Shown piece by piece: positions 1-11,449 of a stretch of DNA of 64,000 nt (positions are counted from its first letter, which is position 1; each line of letters opens with the position of its first letter). The notes beneath the pieces are model-generated. The model did not search any database, had not been told where the DNA came from, and saw only the letters and a list, made by a program, of their open reading frames with translations. The translations under genes and the position numbers were made by a program. The DNA lies in contig VNKQ01000020.1 in assembly GCA_016508695.1 (NCBI GenBank), positions 310,001 to 374,000 on the forward strand, in the 5' to 3' direction. Origin of the DNA: Hyphodiscus hymeniophilus (lineage: Eukaryota; Ascomycota; Leotiomycetes; Helotiales; Hyphodiscaceae).

Positions 1-2
1 AG

Positions 3-92
3 CCATGGAACATCAACACTGGCATGGAGACTTGGAGCGACGAGATTGGACAGACGTTGCCGTTGACGATGGTTGTGGATGCGAACCATAAC
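3..92 (+). CDS. possible C-terminal end of a protein cut by the window edge
   Basis: Reading frame 3 is open from the first base and ends at a TGA at 90-92. Its last 30 residues look protein-like, including WSDEIGQTLPLTMVVDANHN at the end. I do not recognise the family, and most of the gene would lie left of the window. Thirty codons can be open by chance. The reverse strand also has a short open frame here, with no recognisable content. Confidence 0.2.
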
Positions 93-1571
93 TGATAAAC
101 CGAATTTGGGCATGTCGAAAGAGGTGCGAACCACGGTTGTTGAGATTTGAGAGAGCACCAAACGTGTTCGCGGTCATTTCGACACCAGTTGAAATGTTAA
201 TCAACACTTTACCATGGTAGAAGTTCAAAAGCGGTGGGCAAATGGAGGTGCTTGAAAAGGACTGGATGCAGCCATTGCAAGTTGTTTGCGGTTACAAAGG
301 TATCCCCCGGGTCTCTCGATGATTTGTCACACTTCGACGTCAAACCACGGTCAAATCAACACAGGAAACACTATCGTCATCATATCGGGCGACATTCAAA
401 TCTGGGAGCTAGGGGCTTCGAAACCGTGATCGACAATGGCACCTAGCAGCAAATGTTTTTTTTTTCGAGCAAGGGCTTGCGTTTGAGAGGGAAAGGAAAG
501 GCCGACTTGATGGCAATTCCTTTCGAAAGCAGGCCATCTTGAAGAGACAGGCCGACAAAGGGCTGCAGCTGCTCTTTCCCTCAATTACCACGCAGCACAG
601 AATCAACCGAGTCTTCGAGTCTCGGGCGGGTGCATCGGTGTCCATTTGCGCAAAGCACGACCAGCTTCTGGTATAGTCGTCGTCATCACGGCACGACTCA
701 CGAGAGCCATAGAATCTGCTCGGACTCTGAGTGCCCTTGACCTACTACTTGAACGCCTCACCAGGACGATGAGTACTGCCATTTTGGCGTGACGCTCATA
801 TAACAAGTTTTGGTGCAGATGGAACAGCTTTCCCATCACCGTGCCAAAGACTGGAGCAAATGTCGTACAATCGACAATTTCCCTGGCCACCACGCTGCAA
901 AGCTATTGAAAAGTTGAGAATATATTACGATATGCGAAATTGAATATGATAGACTGTCATGATCGCTCTTTCCGATTATGCTGAGGCTGGATTTATGACG
1001 CAGCTGCACTTGCAGCTAGAAATGGTGTAGAGATGAGAGAACAGAGTTCGAAGATTTGGTAAAATATCGCTTAAGAAGAAAGCTTTGCCCGAACGAGACT
1101 ATCACGTGATTTTCACGCCTCCTGAGAATAATATGAACAATATGGAAGTTAAATAAGAGCTTTTGCTAGTATTATCTTAACAATTGTTTACTTGGAAAAG
1201 ATGCCTTGGTTAATAAGCAACAGATTTGGGACCGTGGGACCGGAGAATGGCAAGTGGTTAGGTAGTGAAGATTGTGTTTAGTGTGGTTTTGTTCAATATC
1301 GTAGCTTGATATGATGGAGGAAACTCTGTCCTTACATCATTGTCAGTTAGGAGACACGAGTTCTTCTGGTTGCGACGAGAGCAGAGGGTGGAACTCATTT
1401 TGCGAACCATCTTCCTGACCTGTCTAACATACTACCGGAACAGTCAACTTAAACGTTTTCTGGACGCCATCTACCTAAAGGTTGGGACATAATCCTTGAT
1501 AATTTCCAACACAATTGAGACAAACGAAGGCAATCTCAAAAAGACGGGTGGCTGGCGAGTGATATGCAAAT
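93..1571. other. intergenic, no gene recognised
   Basis: Only short frames without family resemblance are seen on either strand. A run of T lies near 457-466. No tRNA-like or repeat structure was noticed. Confidence 0.5.
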
Positions 1572-2557
1572 CTAAGATATTATCCACTTCCCAAGCTTCG
1601 GTACTCCACCTTTTAGATGTTTCCTTGACATTCCTTGTTTTATTCCAGCAAAAAGTGGCAAGCCCGCTGCAATCCCGAAACCTTCAATGACTTCCTGACC
1701 TCTTTCACTGACCATATATTCCAGAAATGCATGAATATTCTCACTGCGCTCGCCTTCAAAGTCTGGTGAGAACAGCGCATAGCAGCTATTCATCAGTACA
1801 TCCGTCTCATTCCCCGGCTCAAAGAACACGGTCGTCTGCTCGATCGTCCTCAAAGCTGTCTGCCTCAACAACGTCGCACGATCCATGAGCAGATAAGCCC
1901 CAGCAGTATCGGCTCTCTGAAGTGCTTCCGCAGGCGTGCAGACACTCATTTCATACCAGGTTGCACGGGCTTCGGCGTCTTCCCACGGTTTCAAGCCTGC
2001 ACCAGCCATATCCCATAACAGCCTTTCCTTCCACATCGTCGCACTATCGTCATTCCTCGCATGCCATTTCACACCAGACTCGCCTTGTACTCCAAGCTTG
2101 CAGATCTTCTCCAGAGTCTCACTCAGACTCCTGCACTGCATGGCTCCAGCAGGATCGGATTTCGGACCTGCAAGCACGAAATGATCGTGGAAGACACACC
2201 CGAAGGTCCTCGACCATCCTTCTTCCTCTGCGGCGATTTCTGTGGAGCGCTCGTATGTGAGTGCTATATCAATGTAATCGTGCAAGAGTGCGAGCTGGGT
2301 ATTTCGAGAGTGGTTGCAGACCCACGTGATAGATCCCGACTGCCGTGGCGGGAGCGTGGACAAGTAGTCCTCGGCTAGAGCTGCGAGCAGGCCTGTTGCT
2401 CCAGCTCCTCCATTACTGTAAACGTCAGGTTTTGGTATGATTTGGAGTGGAGAAATACCTGCCCTATTCTTAAGATCACTGGGCCTGAGCCATACGTCTC
2501 CGTGGGCTCTGAAGCGATGATACCATGTGCTGATATTGAAGTCTTTGCAAGACTCAT
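1572..2557 (-). CDS. TupA-like (tungstate-type) periplasmic-binding-fold protein
   Basis: Model: complement(1572..2415, 2463..2557), 312 aa. The sequence resembles the PBP-like domain of bacterial TupA-type tungstate/anion-binding proteins, which occurs in fungi as a stand-alone protein without an ABC transporter. The near-N-terminal hallmark is visible: LRIGNGGAGATGLLAALAED. The C-terminal half carries the domain's usual features (MDRATLLRQTA, then a hydrophobic stretch ending FGIAAGLPLF). The hallmark spans the only intron and is in frame only if that intron (2416..2462) starts with GC rather than GT. The start is the ATG at 2557; the open frame further upstream begins with TTG. No clear signal peptide is seen, so the location is uncertain. 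Ligand binding is inferred from the family. Confidence 0.75.
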
Positions 2558-3004
2558 CGCTCTTACATTCTCAAGTTTCCATGCATGAAGATGTTGTCCT
2601 TCTATACTAGGGTGCAAGCGCTGGTGTATAAAGCAGTATTTGGTACTTTAGTGTGTAAGAGGGTATCCAATGCGACAATGCGGAGTCAGGCCGGCTGGTC
2701 AACTTTCGAGGTTTGGTTTTTGATGCCACGTGATATGTATCTCACCTTCCTGACGCTTTCTTGGGCTCAGACCTGGGACTCGGAAAGGAGATGGACCGCG
2801 GACTGGATGGGAAAGGCTTGGTTTGTTAGAACGCAACTTTGAAGATAGAATGGGCAAAGACTCCCTCGCCTTAATCTTGCACAAGCAACCGTCACGGACC
2901 CGGTAGAAACAGACAAATGTAACATACGTTCCTATATTCACAGATCCATTTTCAAATGCTTCGGTAATGACAAAACATACATATCTTATAGACTTTACGC
3001 CGGT

Positions 3005-4632
3005 TCATAGCTCAATCTCATCAACATTCGCATCTTTGATTCTTTTCCCCTCCGTGCCCTTCGGCGTCTTCAATCCAAAGAAGACCACCGTGCTGACAGC
3101 TAGAACTCCCATGCCGCCAATCGTATACGCGACCTCTCTCCCAGCCCACCAGTACACACTCGTGAACAACAACGGACCGACTCCACGACCTAGCTGACCC
3201 CATGATCTCAGATTCCCCAGCTTTCCACCTCGTTCGTCCTCCCCAGCCTCGAAACTGCTTAACGCGTTCAAGCCTGTGACGACAGTCGCCGTTGTGACAG
3301 CAAGTAGCGAGGCAGCTGCGTACAGACCTCCAACAGTGTTGATCCTCGCTAGGAGGAAGAGCGCAAGAAGGCAGGACACAACACCGATCCTGACCGAGAG
3401 CAGAGGAGACAAACGTCTCGTGATACCGCCCTGCAGAAGCGAAGCCACCAGCCCCATGAAGCCCAGCAAACGCCCATTCATCGCAGACGAGTATCCAAAT
3501 AAATCGTACGTCATGAATGGCAGCGAGAACTCCATGCCCGAAAAGAACAGGATGAAGCCTAGATGCGTAAGATTGAGCAAGAAATGCGAGTTCGTTCTTT
3601 GGAACGTCTTCTTCCCATCTGGGTTCGAGGAAACCACATCTCCTTGTGTGCTCTTGGCCGCTGAGCGCGTGACCGGTTTAGTGATCCCCTTGGTAGCAAC
3701 CGACTGTCCGTTAAGCTTCGCCTCGGCGACCTTACTCGGCAGTGTCTCTGGTAAACACATATACAAATACACCGTCTCGGTGACGATCAAGAACAAACTG
3801 AATGCGGCAGCCGTCGCAAACGGATTCGCAGCCACGGTAGAGATAGAGCTCAACCAAGCACCCAGAGCGGGTCCAAATGTGAAGCTGATGCTGAAACATA
3901 TGCCCACTAATGCCATTGTAGCGCCCCGTTGTTTCTCATCCGAGATATCGGTTGCGATGGCTATTGCGAGTTGTACGTTTCCTTCAGAGAGTCCGCCCAC
4001 CACGCGGGAGAGGAGAAAGGTTCGGAAATCGGTAGCCATTACCCAGAGCAGTACTGAGAGTATGTTGCCTGTCATGCTGCAAAGGAGAGCGGTGCGTCGG
4101 CCGTAGCGGTCTGAGAGGGTACCAATAATAGGGGAAGCTATGGCTTGGAGCAGACTGTTTATGGTTAGCTTTTTGTTGCGAACCAGTTGCGGGAAGAGTG
4201 GCCCACGAGAACAGACTCCCCAGAGCGCCTCCCAGTAATACGATATCATATCTCGAGTCGATTGGGCGTGCGAAAGACGCTTTGTAGGCATTAAGATACT
4301 GAAGGATATGCGCGAGGAGTGTGGGGGATTGCGTTTTCGAGGAGAAGCTTCCGGGAGCTTCGAGGTTTCTGTAGAACTCTAACAATGCCGGAAAGAGAGG
4401 TAGGATGAACGTGAAGGAGCTGGAATCGAGGGGTTAGGCTGTGGATTTCCACTGGGTATGGGTGGACGGATGGACATACATCTGTGTCGAGAAGTCAGCA
4501 AGATGTCAAGAGGGGAGGACAAGATGGACAGAATGGACAGAATGGACATAGACATACCAGATCTAGCAGCAGAGAGAAAAAAACCACCTTCAACACCTTC
4601 TTCCTCGTCGCCGGGTCGACAGGCGCAGCCAT
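3005..4632 (-). CDS. MFS transporter, MFSD10/TetA-like
   Basis: Model: complement(3005..4154, 4207..4419, 4480..4481, 4558..4632), 479 aa. It is a 12-TM major facilitator of the drug:H+ antiporter/MFSD10 type and presumably exports or imports a small solute. The first exon gives MAAPVDPATRKKVLKVVFFS and the start of TM1. TM1 then continues as LLLDLISFTFILPLFPALL. The family motif A is GTLSDRYGRRTALL in the TM2-3 loop. A hydrophilic loop of about 60 residues separates the two halves, and the C-terminal tail is charged. The frame between exons 1 and 3 closes only through a 2-nt exon (AT) between two introns that each have GTATGT donors and good branch points. The 52-nt intron before LLQAIASP has a GTGGGC donor and a GCTAAC branch site. 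The substrate cannot be told. Confidence 0.85.
4526..4548. repeat. short tandem repeat inside intron 1 of the MFS gene
   Basis: The 9-nt unit GGACAGAAT is repeated two and a half times on the + strand within the first intron of the MFS gene. It reads TGTCCATTC on the coding strand. It is a simple intronic repeat with no evident function. Confidence 0.6.
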
Positions 4633-5581
4633 ATTGACGTTGACGTTATGATGCTGTCTCGTTTGTAATGGGTGCTACTCGAGTAAGCTCAGCCCAGAAG
4701 ATCTCAGCCGGTCAATTGTTTTCGTCTCAACTCGACTCGGGTCGTTAACAAAAGGAACGTAGAGCTTCTCGTCGTCCTTATATCATCTTCAAACGAGAAA
4801 GACAGAAGAATTTCAGGCCAGCGTGGTCATATTCATGGATCTCCCAATGGTGTTGCTTCGACCTCCACCATCTGGCACCCGCGAAACGCCTCGGACGCTA
4901 AATGACGCGTTGGCGATCATCTATGCCGCAGCTCTTCCTGGCGGTCCCCTCATGCGGTTTAGACCTCCTGGTATCTCGTGTTCTTTAGGAATAGGGGCGT
5001 CAAAGCTTATATTTTGCATCGTCTTGGTTGGAGTAGAGGAGAGATCAACGGGCTGGATTATGTACTTTCCACTTGCCAGGCCATTTTCCACGGATGAGGG
5101 GAATTATTTGGGCCGAGGAGACGACGAGGCTGAGGAGATACGACAGGTGCATGACAAAACTTGGCGATGGGGGCTGAATCTTGATAGGTAAGAGATGAGG
5201 TGAGATCTCCACAGATTTGATTGTAGCAGAACCTCCATTGGGAAGAGATGTGCACGTATTTAAATATTTTCGATATGCAGGCAATTGCAGCTTACCCAGG
5301 GAAATCTCAAGTCTTCGAAAAAAAAAATCATTAATGAGTTAATCCTCGACACAAAGGTACATTTCTCATTGAGTGATTATGTCCCGCCTACCCTATAATG
5401 TATCGCTACTCGCGAGACCAAATTCCCAACTGCTAGAGCGCCTGCATCATCTTATTACAGAAGGCAAGTACATAGCATGGTGTGATTGTCTTCTGGCGGT
5501 CCACGTTACAGTGAGTTTTGGACCATGGACCCCACGACGTCTTCCAATCAACTTCAATCTCCAGAATGATTTCATCGATAA
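4633..5581. other. intergenic, upstream of MFS gene and downstream of P450
   Basis: This holds the promoter of the leftward MFS gene and the 3' flank of the leftward P450. No convincing gene was found. A 122-codon frame at 4823-5191 has no family resemblance and no clean continuation. Confidence 0.45.
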
Positions 5582-7241
5582 TCATGCAGGAGTCAATCCG
5601 ACTTGAACGCCCGCCCTAACCGCCATTGTGAGCGTCTGCAACTCCAATATGGGAGTAAACTCTCTCGGTTCGATCTTCTTGAATGCTTGAAGGAGCCTGA
5701 TAGTCGTATAAGAGGCTTCCGTCAAAGCGAATTGTTGACCGATGCAGATTCTTGGCCCGCCGTTGAAAGGGAGATATTGCCAGCTGGGCCTCAAGGTTTC
5801 CCATCTCTCAGGTCTGAACTCGGCAGCATCCGGGCCATAGAGATCCTCTCGGCGATGCATCACGTAGACGTGGTAACTGACTCGTTGGCCTTTCTTGACC
5901 AGGATGGGCGACTTTCCATCAGGACCGCCGCCAACCGGGAGTGTCGTGTCTCGAACTGCGCTTCGGCCGTTCGCTGGCACAATCGGGTAGAGTCGAAGGG
6001 CTATTCAGAGTCAGTGGAACACGATCAACATTGACGATGGATGTGTGCTCACTCTCGTTCATACAGTACTGAAGATACTTCATATCTTTGACTTGCTCGA
6101 ACGTCGGCGAGTCCGAACCAAGCTTTAACACCTCTGCTCTCACCTTGTCGAAAACATCCGGTCTCCGAGCGAAGATGTGCCAAAGAAATGAAAGGAGACT
6201 GGCCGTCGTATCGCGACCAGCGAGAAGAATATTTAGCAACTCGTCCTGGATCTTCTTCTCGCCATATCCAGTCTTTGCTAATTCGTTAAGGAATACATAT
6301 CTTTCAGCTTGTTCGTCGTCGGCCTTGCCTTTCTCCGCAACGTGAAGCTTTCTTTTGGTAGCCGCGTCTTGGACATATTTTTGAACATATTCGTGCACGT
6401 ACTCAACAGACGTCTTCCACTTCGGATCTGGGAAGAGAACGCCGAGCTTGCCGATACGATTCTTGAATCCAATTCGATCTGTTACATAGCCGAATGCGTC
6501 TGCGAACTTCTCGCCTTTAACGGTATCCTCTCCTGTTCCAAGCACATTCGAACTGGTTCCAAACAAGAACTCAGTGGCTGTTCGGGTTAGCCATTGTCCC
6601 GATCACACAAGCGCTTTCAGCTTACCGGAATCGATGGTGAGCATGAAAAATAATTTTTGAAGATCGACCGTTGATCCATCGTGGGGAATCTTGGATATCA
6701 TCCTTGATACGTGATGCTCGAACATTCTCAGATCAGCAATCTGGGTTCTGATAAAATTGGGCCGCAGAAGAGCTCTGCTGGCTTCCCATTCTGCGTCGTC
6801 AGTCGTGAATATTCCGTGTCCGAAGATAGGTTGGAATGCTGCCTTTCGTCCTGGGGGGAGTTCAAAATCCTTGAACTTGGTAGCAAGCATAGCCTTGATG
6901 TTTTCGGGTTCAGCCGTATTGATTTCTTCCGCGCCCATCATACGTTGACTGAAAGTATTGACGCCGCCGTTGATACTCTGATATCGCTTCTCGAATGCGT
7001 CCCACATCCCCCCCTCTTTTGAGAGCTTGATGGAGATTTTGAGCACATCGAGGCCGAAGATAGGATCCTTGTGAGGATACTTGGCGACCGGTTTGCACCC
7101 ATTGTCTCTGATGATTCTCGAATGGCGTTGCCATGAGATGAAGCGGGTGAAAAGGATGTAGAGCACGTAAATACCGCCGAAAGCGAAGAGAGCGAGGACG
7201 GAAGGAGATCGCTCCTTCGGAAAATCTTGAAGACCGGGCAT
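5582..7241 (-). CDS. cytochrome P450, CYP52-type (alkane/fatty-acid hydroxylase-like)
   Basis: Model: complement(5582..6000, 6053..6577, 6626..7241), 519 aa, the usual length for CYP52-type enzymes. It has an N-terminal membrane anchor (about residues 13-33), the I-helix motif AGRDTTASLLSFLWH, the K-helix ETLRLYP, the FRPERW segment, and the haem loop PFNGGPRICIGQQFALTEA with the ligand near Cys466. Both introns are 48-52 nt, and spliced residues IDSATEFLFGT and NETLRLYPIVP match the family. CYP52 relatives hydroxylate the terminal carbon of n-alkanes and fatty acids in the ER. The substrate here is inferred from family only; related clans also act on secondary metabolites. It stands alone, with gene-poor DNA upstream. 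Confidence 0.93.
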
Positions 7242-8757
7242 TTTGCAAAACTCGATTAAAGGTTTTGACTTTGTGTACTCCAGGGACGTGGCGGGGCTTG
7301 ATGTTGCTTTATTATATTAAGTGGTGCTGACACGAGGCATCCACTTGCTGACTTCCCGAATGGGCATGAAGTTCAGCCTGGCAAATATGTCAGGGAAGAG
7401 CCCAGAAAGAAAGGACCATCGTCGCAAATTTAACCTTGTCGAATCAGCAGCAGGCGGGAATATGCGATCTTTCGCGCGACAGGTCTTGAGTCTTGACATT
7501 GTGACAAGTTTTGAAAGTGCGGGGACGGCACTCGAGTAGTACTGTAGTATTGTCGCACTGTAGGATCTGAAGTGGAAAGATCGCCATTGACGGCACTTCC
7601 ATCGCTCTCGGAGGTCAAATATAATTACCTTCGATATCCAACCAAAGTCTAGTAGTCTCTGATGTGATACGCAGGAAGTACGAGTATAGGAGAGCAGAAT
7701 GTTGTCGTGTGGGACTTGGCAGATAACACAACACAGTCAGATAAAAATAGATAACCCATTCTGGAAAGGTCTGGTCGACAGCTGCGTAGTCCCGGACCAA
7801 GAAGTGATTCAACCATTTTGTGTGACCTGTTGTGAAGGTTGGTGTAAGAGGGAGAGTCGGCGTCAACATCTGCAATTACTGTACCTCGGCTCATGGGAAT
7901 TTTCTTTATTCCACCTATAGATAGTGGGTCCCTAAGACATCAGAAACGTATTCAAAGTAAGCTTATTCAAGACCACTTTCTGCCACTGATAGATATGTCC
8001 GTTTCAATTCGTTGACTCGGCTTAGTGAGCCATCGACGATTCGACCGTGCACCTGGTTGTGGTACGAGTATTCGGATTTCTCACGTCAGCTTCAACGTGG
8101 AGCCTCAACAGACTGGGATGTGGATGCCTGTATCGACGTCTGTAGACTTCATTCTACGACGCATGTGATAGAAAGCTGCAAACCAATGTCCTGTCAATTC
8201 TGCTTGTCCTCATTCCTCAGATGCTTAGGAATAGTGGTGGCTGCATGAGAGAATGTCATTCGGCTTTTGGAAAAGCGAAGGATTTTATTATTCTCCAGCT
8301 TGCAACCTTCATGCGGCAATGAGCAATTGATAAAGCCATAAAATGGTGGTTTACACTTTAAGTGCTCTGGCTCATTGTGGATATGTCAGAATCCGGATGG
8401 ATGCAGTTAAAGCGATCTTTTCTTCACCATGAAATGAGGATCGGTTGTAGAGTGGAATGAACAGATGGATCAATGGTCTCGTTCGCATTCAAGCAAGACT
8501 ACTCTGCGCTCTCCTGCTTGCAATTCATCCTTGCAACTATTTAATCTGGACCTCCCAAATCCCAATTACTTCCTCCAGGGTCTGAACGAAGAGGTGCTAA
8601 AGGGGCAAAAGGGCATCTCGCAAAGCTTCGAAGAGGAACAACTTTATGTTGCAATCCTGCTGTCATATCATCTCGTTTCTTTCAAGCATTTTGCTACTAT
8701 GGTCGTGGGCATTTTTTCATCTTTTTCTTCACAGTCTGCTAAATGCAAAGCCCAAAC
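7242..8757. other. gene-poor region upstream of P450
   Basis: This includes the P450 promoter. Several frames of 60-100 codons exist on both strands, but none has a recognisable domain. One runs into the methyltransferase relic that follows. Confidence 0.4.
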
Positions 8758-9245
8758 ATGTCGCCAGAGCTAGCCCAAAAAATCAATTCCCTCTTTCAAG
8801 ATGGATATTTCTGGAGGAGTCAAGTCGAACTTCTATGAGCATTTACTGGTGGTACTACAGGGATCGTCGTCACCGAGACTACGGAGAATATTACCCTCAA
8901 TATCATTTCAACCTCATTTGTGCTAGACAATTCCTGTGGTACAGGTGTGTTCACCGAAGCAGTCCAACTACAAATATCGGAGTCGTATATCATAGCTCCA
9001 GATATAGGGCCAAGGGTGGCGAGGGTGACGAGAGAGCATAGACATTGCCGGTACGCGGCATTGGAGTGACGTTAAGATGGGCATTCGAGCTATGTGGGAC
9101 CTCTATCAATTCGATCATTACAATCTGCTCATATTTTCACAATCTTTGCGTTGGTCTGCTCACGGAGCAGGATGCATTATTGAAGTCGACGAGAGACACG
9201 TATCGATTACCTAAAAGTGATGGTGTTTGTGATTTGACTAGATGA
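8758..9245 (+). pseudogene. decayed class I SAM-dependent methyltransferase
   Basis: From the ATG at 8758 the frame reads MSPELAQKINSLFQDGYFWR and hits an in-frame TGA at 8836-8838. It then continues with AFTGGTTGIVVTET and VLDNSCGTGVFTEAVQ. The latter matches the SAM-binding motif I (DNACGTGxVTE) and preceding TGG segment of fungal UbiE/LaeA-like methyltransferases. This frame stops at 9067. Another frame carries a degraded downstream part, LLTEQDALLKSTRDTYR, resembling the post-motif region before the usual KPGG turn. One nonsense codon plus at least one frameshift make the gene non-functional as read. An intron could remove part of the damage, but I found no splice pair that restores the reading. 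Confidence 0.55.
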
Positions 9246-10406
9246 GCTGGCAAGCCTGTTCTCGCTACTTTCATAACCAGTCTTTACATTTCGCATCTTT
9301 ATTCTGATGTTTCAGTCCAAGGCTCCAAGCCAATGTGGTGTGTATCAGGGCTTTCCCTAATTCTTCCACCAGTTCCTTGATGATCCATCTCTAGCTGACA
9401 CTCCCAAATAATAGATCTATTCGAAGTCCTCTCCTCCAGCCCAGAATAGCATGCGTCCAAATACGTCAATTTGTCTCGGCTTCCCCATCAAGGGTGTGAG
9501 AATAACATCAACCTTGCGAGTAATCCCTTATTATCTAAAATCTCCGTGTATTCTCTGACGGTTGGTAGCATTGCTTATAGCAAGATAGGAAACGTTGTCA
9601 AAGGTGTAATACTGGAATTAGTATATGATTTCTGTGACTGAGGTATTGATGTCTAGCGTAGCAAAATCGGAATCGGAATTGCCGATGTATCGACCCTAAC
9701 TCTCAACCACAAGGACTAAAATTAATTGATATCCTTTAAAGATTGATTAAACTCTTATATGAGCGCGGAGAAGAATTACACAACTTCTAGTATGAGTGGA
9801 TAGGGCCTCGAGTAGGTAGGGTATCTTGTATAGCATTGGACTCGAAGTAGCGTAGCGATACAAAAGCTCACATTTTTATCGTAAGCAGATGGCACCTCGT
9901 CTTGACATTTAGTATGCTATGTTTAATGTGTCAGGTTTGTTTCGAAGAATGATATCCAGACTCTGTTATTATGTAACCCCCGATGATGCTGATTAAGCAT
10001 CTATCTCTAAACACCAGAAAGGGGGATTTCCTCAAAACGGAAGTGCGTTACGAAAACGCTTAACCAAGGAGGGAATTGCGTGCCGAGGCCTCTTCAGCCC
10101 CAATGGTGATACATTTTCAAGAAAAATACCTATGCTGCGGGCATGCTTCCAACTATTCTTATTAAAAATATGGATTTGAGGAAGGCTAGATTCAAAAACA
10201 AAAAACCATATGAGTATATAAAGTGTCAATTTTCCCGTCACAAACTCACAACATGACTACTTCACAAACGTCCAACCACAACGTTCAGGAAATAATCTAT
10301 AAAACAACATTTTAATGCTTAAGATTGTGTCTTCAAGCTACCGAATCAAGACGAATCCTTTTCTCACCATAAAACAACCTCAAAACCCCGTTCTATATTC
10401 ACCAAA
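9246..10406. other. AT-rich gene-poor region
   Basis: No gene was recognised. The stretch from about 9,540 to 10,350 is visibly AT-rich and may be old degraded sequence. No terminal repeats or transposase fragments were seen. Confidence 0.4.
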
Positions 10407-10835
10407 ATGCCGTCCACAAACGCCACTACCCTCGACTCCATGTGGAAACACATGACATCCCTCACACCCACATCATCCCCATCCACAATCCAAGCTATAA
10501 CGACCTTCTTCTCGCCCACCGCCATCGTACATCTAAACGGGATGTCACAACCTCCCTGCACATCTCACGCCGAGCTCATCGCATCCGTGCAGACGCTGGT
10601 CACGTACTGGTCGATGGAGGAGCTCAAGGTCGTGACGCATGTGGAATCGGCGGACGGAAAGGTCATCGTCAACACGATGGATAATAAGTTGCGGATTAAG
10701 GAGGAGTTGGTGGAGGGGTTCAAGGAGTGCGAGGTGGTGACGTTTGATGCGGAGGGCAGGATCGAGAGGTATGATCTGTTTGTTGATCCGAGTCCCGTCG
10801 TGGCTGTCTTTGCGAGGTTGAATGCGGCGAAGTGA
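10407..10835 (+). CDS. SnoaL-like / NTF2-fold protein
   Basis: A single exon encodes 142 aa. Size and layout match the NTF2-like SnoaL family: an N-terminal helix pair (MWKHMTSLTPTSSPSTIQAI), then IVHLNGMSQPPCTSHAELIA, then a curved beta sheet (VIVNTMDNKLRIKEELVEGF) ending with FDAEGRIERYDLFVDPSPV. Members serve as small hydrolases, cyclases or binding proteins. The exact role is not predictable from sequence. The ATG lies in a CCAAAATGCC context. Confidence 0.7.
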   Translation: MPSTNATTLDSMWKHMTSLTPTSSPSTIQAITTFFSPTAIVHLNGMSQPPCTSHAELIASVQTLVTYWSMEELKVVTHVESADGKVIVNTMDNKLRIKEELVEGFKECEVVTFDAEGRIERYDLFVDPSPVVAVFARLNAAK

Positions 10836-11449
10836 GGGAGGGATGAGATTTGTCTTGAGTTGCAGAATGGAATTCTACCCCAAACCCGTGCTTTCGTTTT
10901 ACACATTTTGGGCTTTCAGGGAGTGAGCTGGTGTCAAACCGTATACTTTACTCCGATAGCTACCGTTGGTAACTGTCTTTAGAATCCATGTAGACAGTCG
11001 ATTCCCTGGTCTTTGAAACAGCGGATGCATATGGCCACTGAGCCTGGTAGATAGCTCTCGAGATTTCATTAGTGCAGGAGCGGATCCAAATGGGGGAAAT
11101 GGAATGTCATTCAATATTTATCATCTACTCATTCACAGCCGGTGAAGTATCTACCTATCTCGAAGTCGCTGGGCACCCAACCATCTCGCGATTTTTCTCT
11201 TTCCTCCCTGTATTGATCCTCCGCTTGGGAACCAATCTTCGCATCCAAATGATTGCCTTCAATCAATTTCCTTCCGGGAGACTTCCGGTCGCTCCTTGCT
11301 GATATAAAGCATTCGAAATGAGAAACGCCAGCAAATATGCAACAGGTGCCTGCACGCTCCGCGCTGAAAATACCGGATGATCCTCCACTCCCTTCCAGCC
11401 ACAAGCCGTAATTTGGCAAGATCCGATTGCTGGTACCTCAAAAGAGGCT
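10836..11449. other. intergenic, between convergent genes
   Basis: This is the 3' flank of both the SnoaL-like gene (rightward) and the importin gene (leftward). Short frames on the minus strand (11129-11547) have no recognisable content. Confidence 0.4.

Noticed and set aside
3276..4106. 276-codon open frame on the + strand
   Set aside because: It is antisense to the MFS gene, whose motif A and TM pattern are clear; this frame shows no family resemblance.
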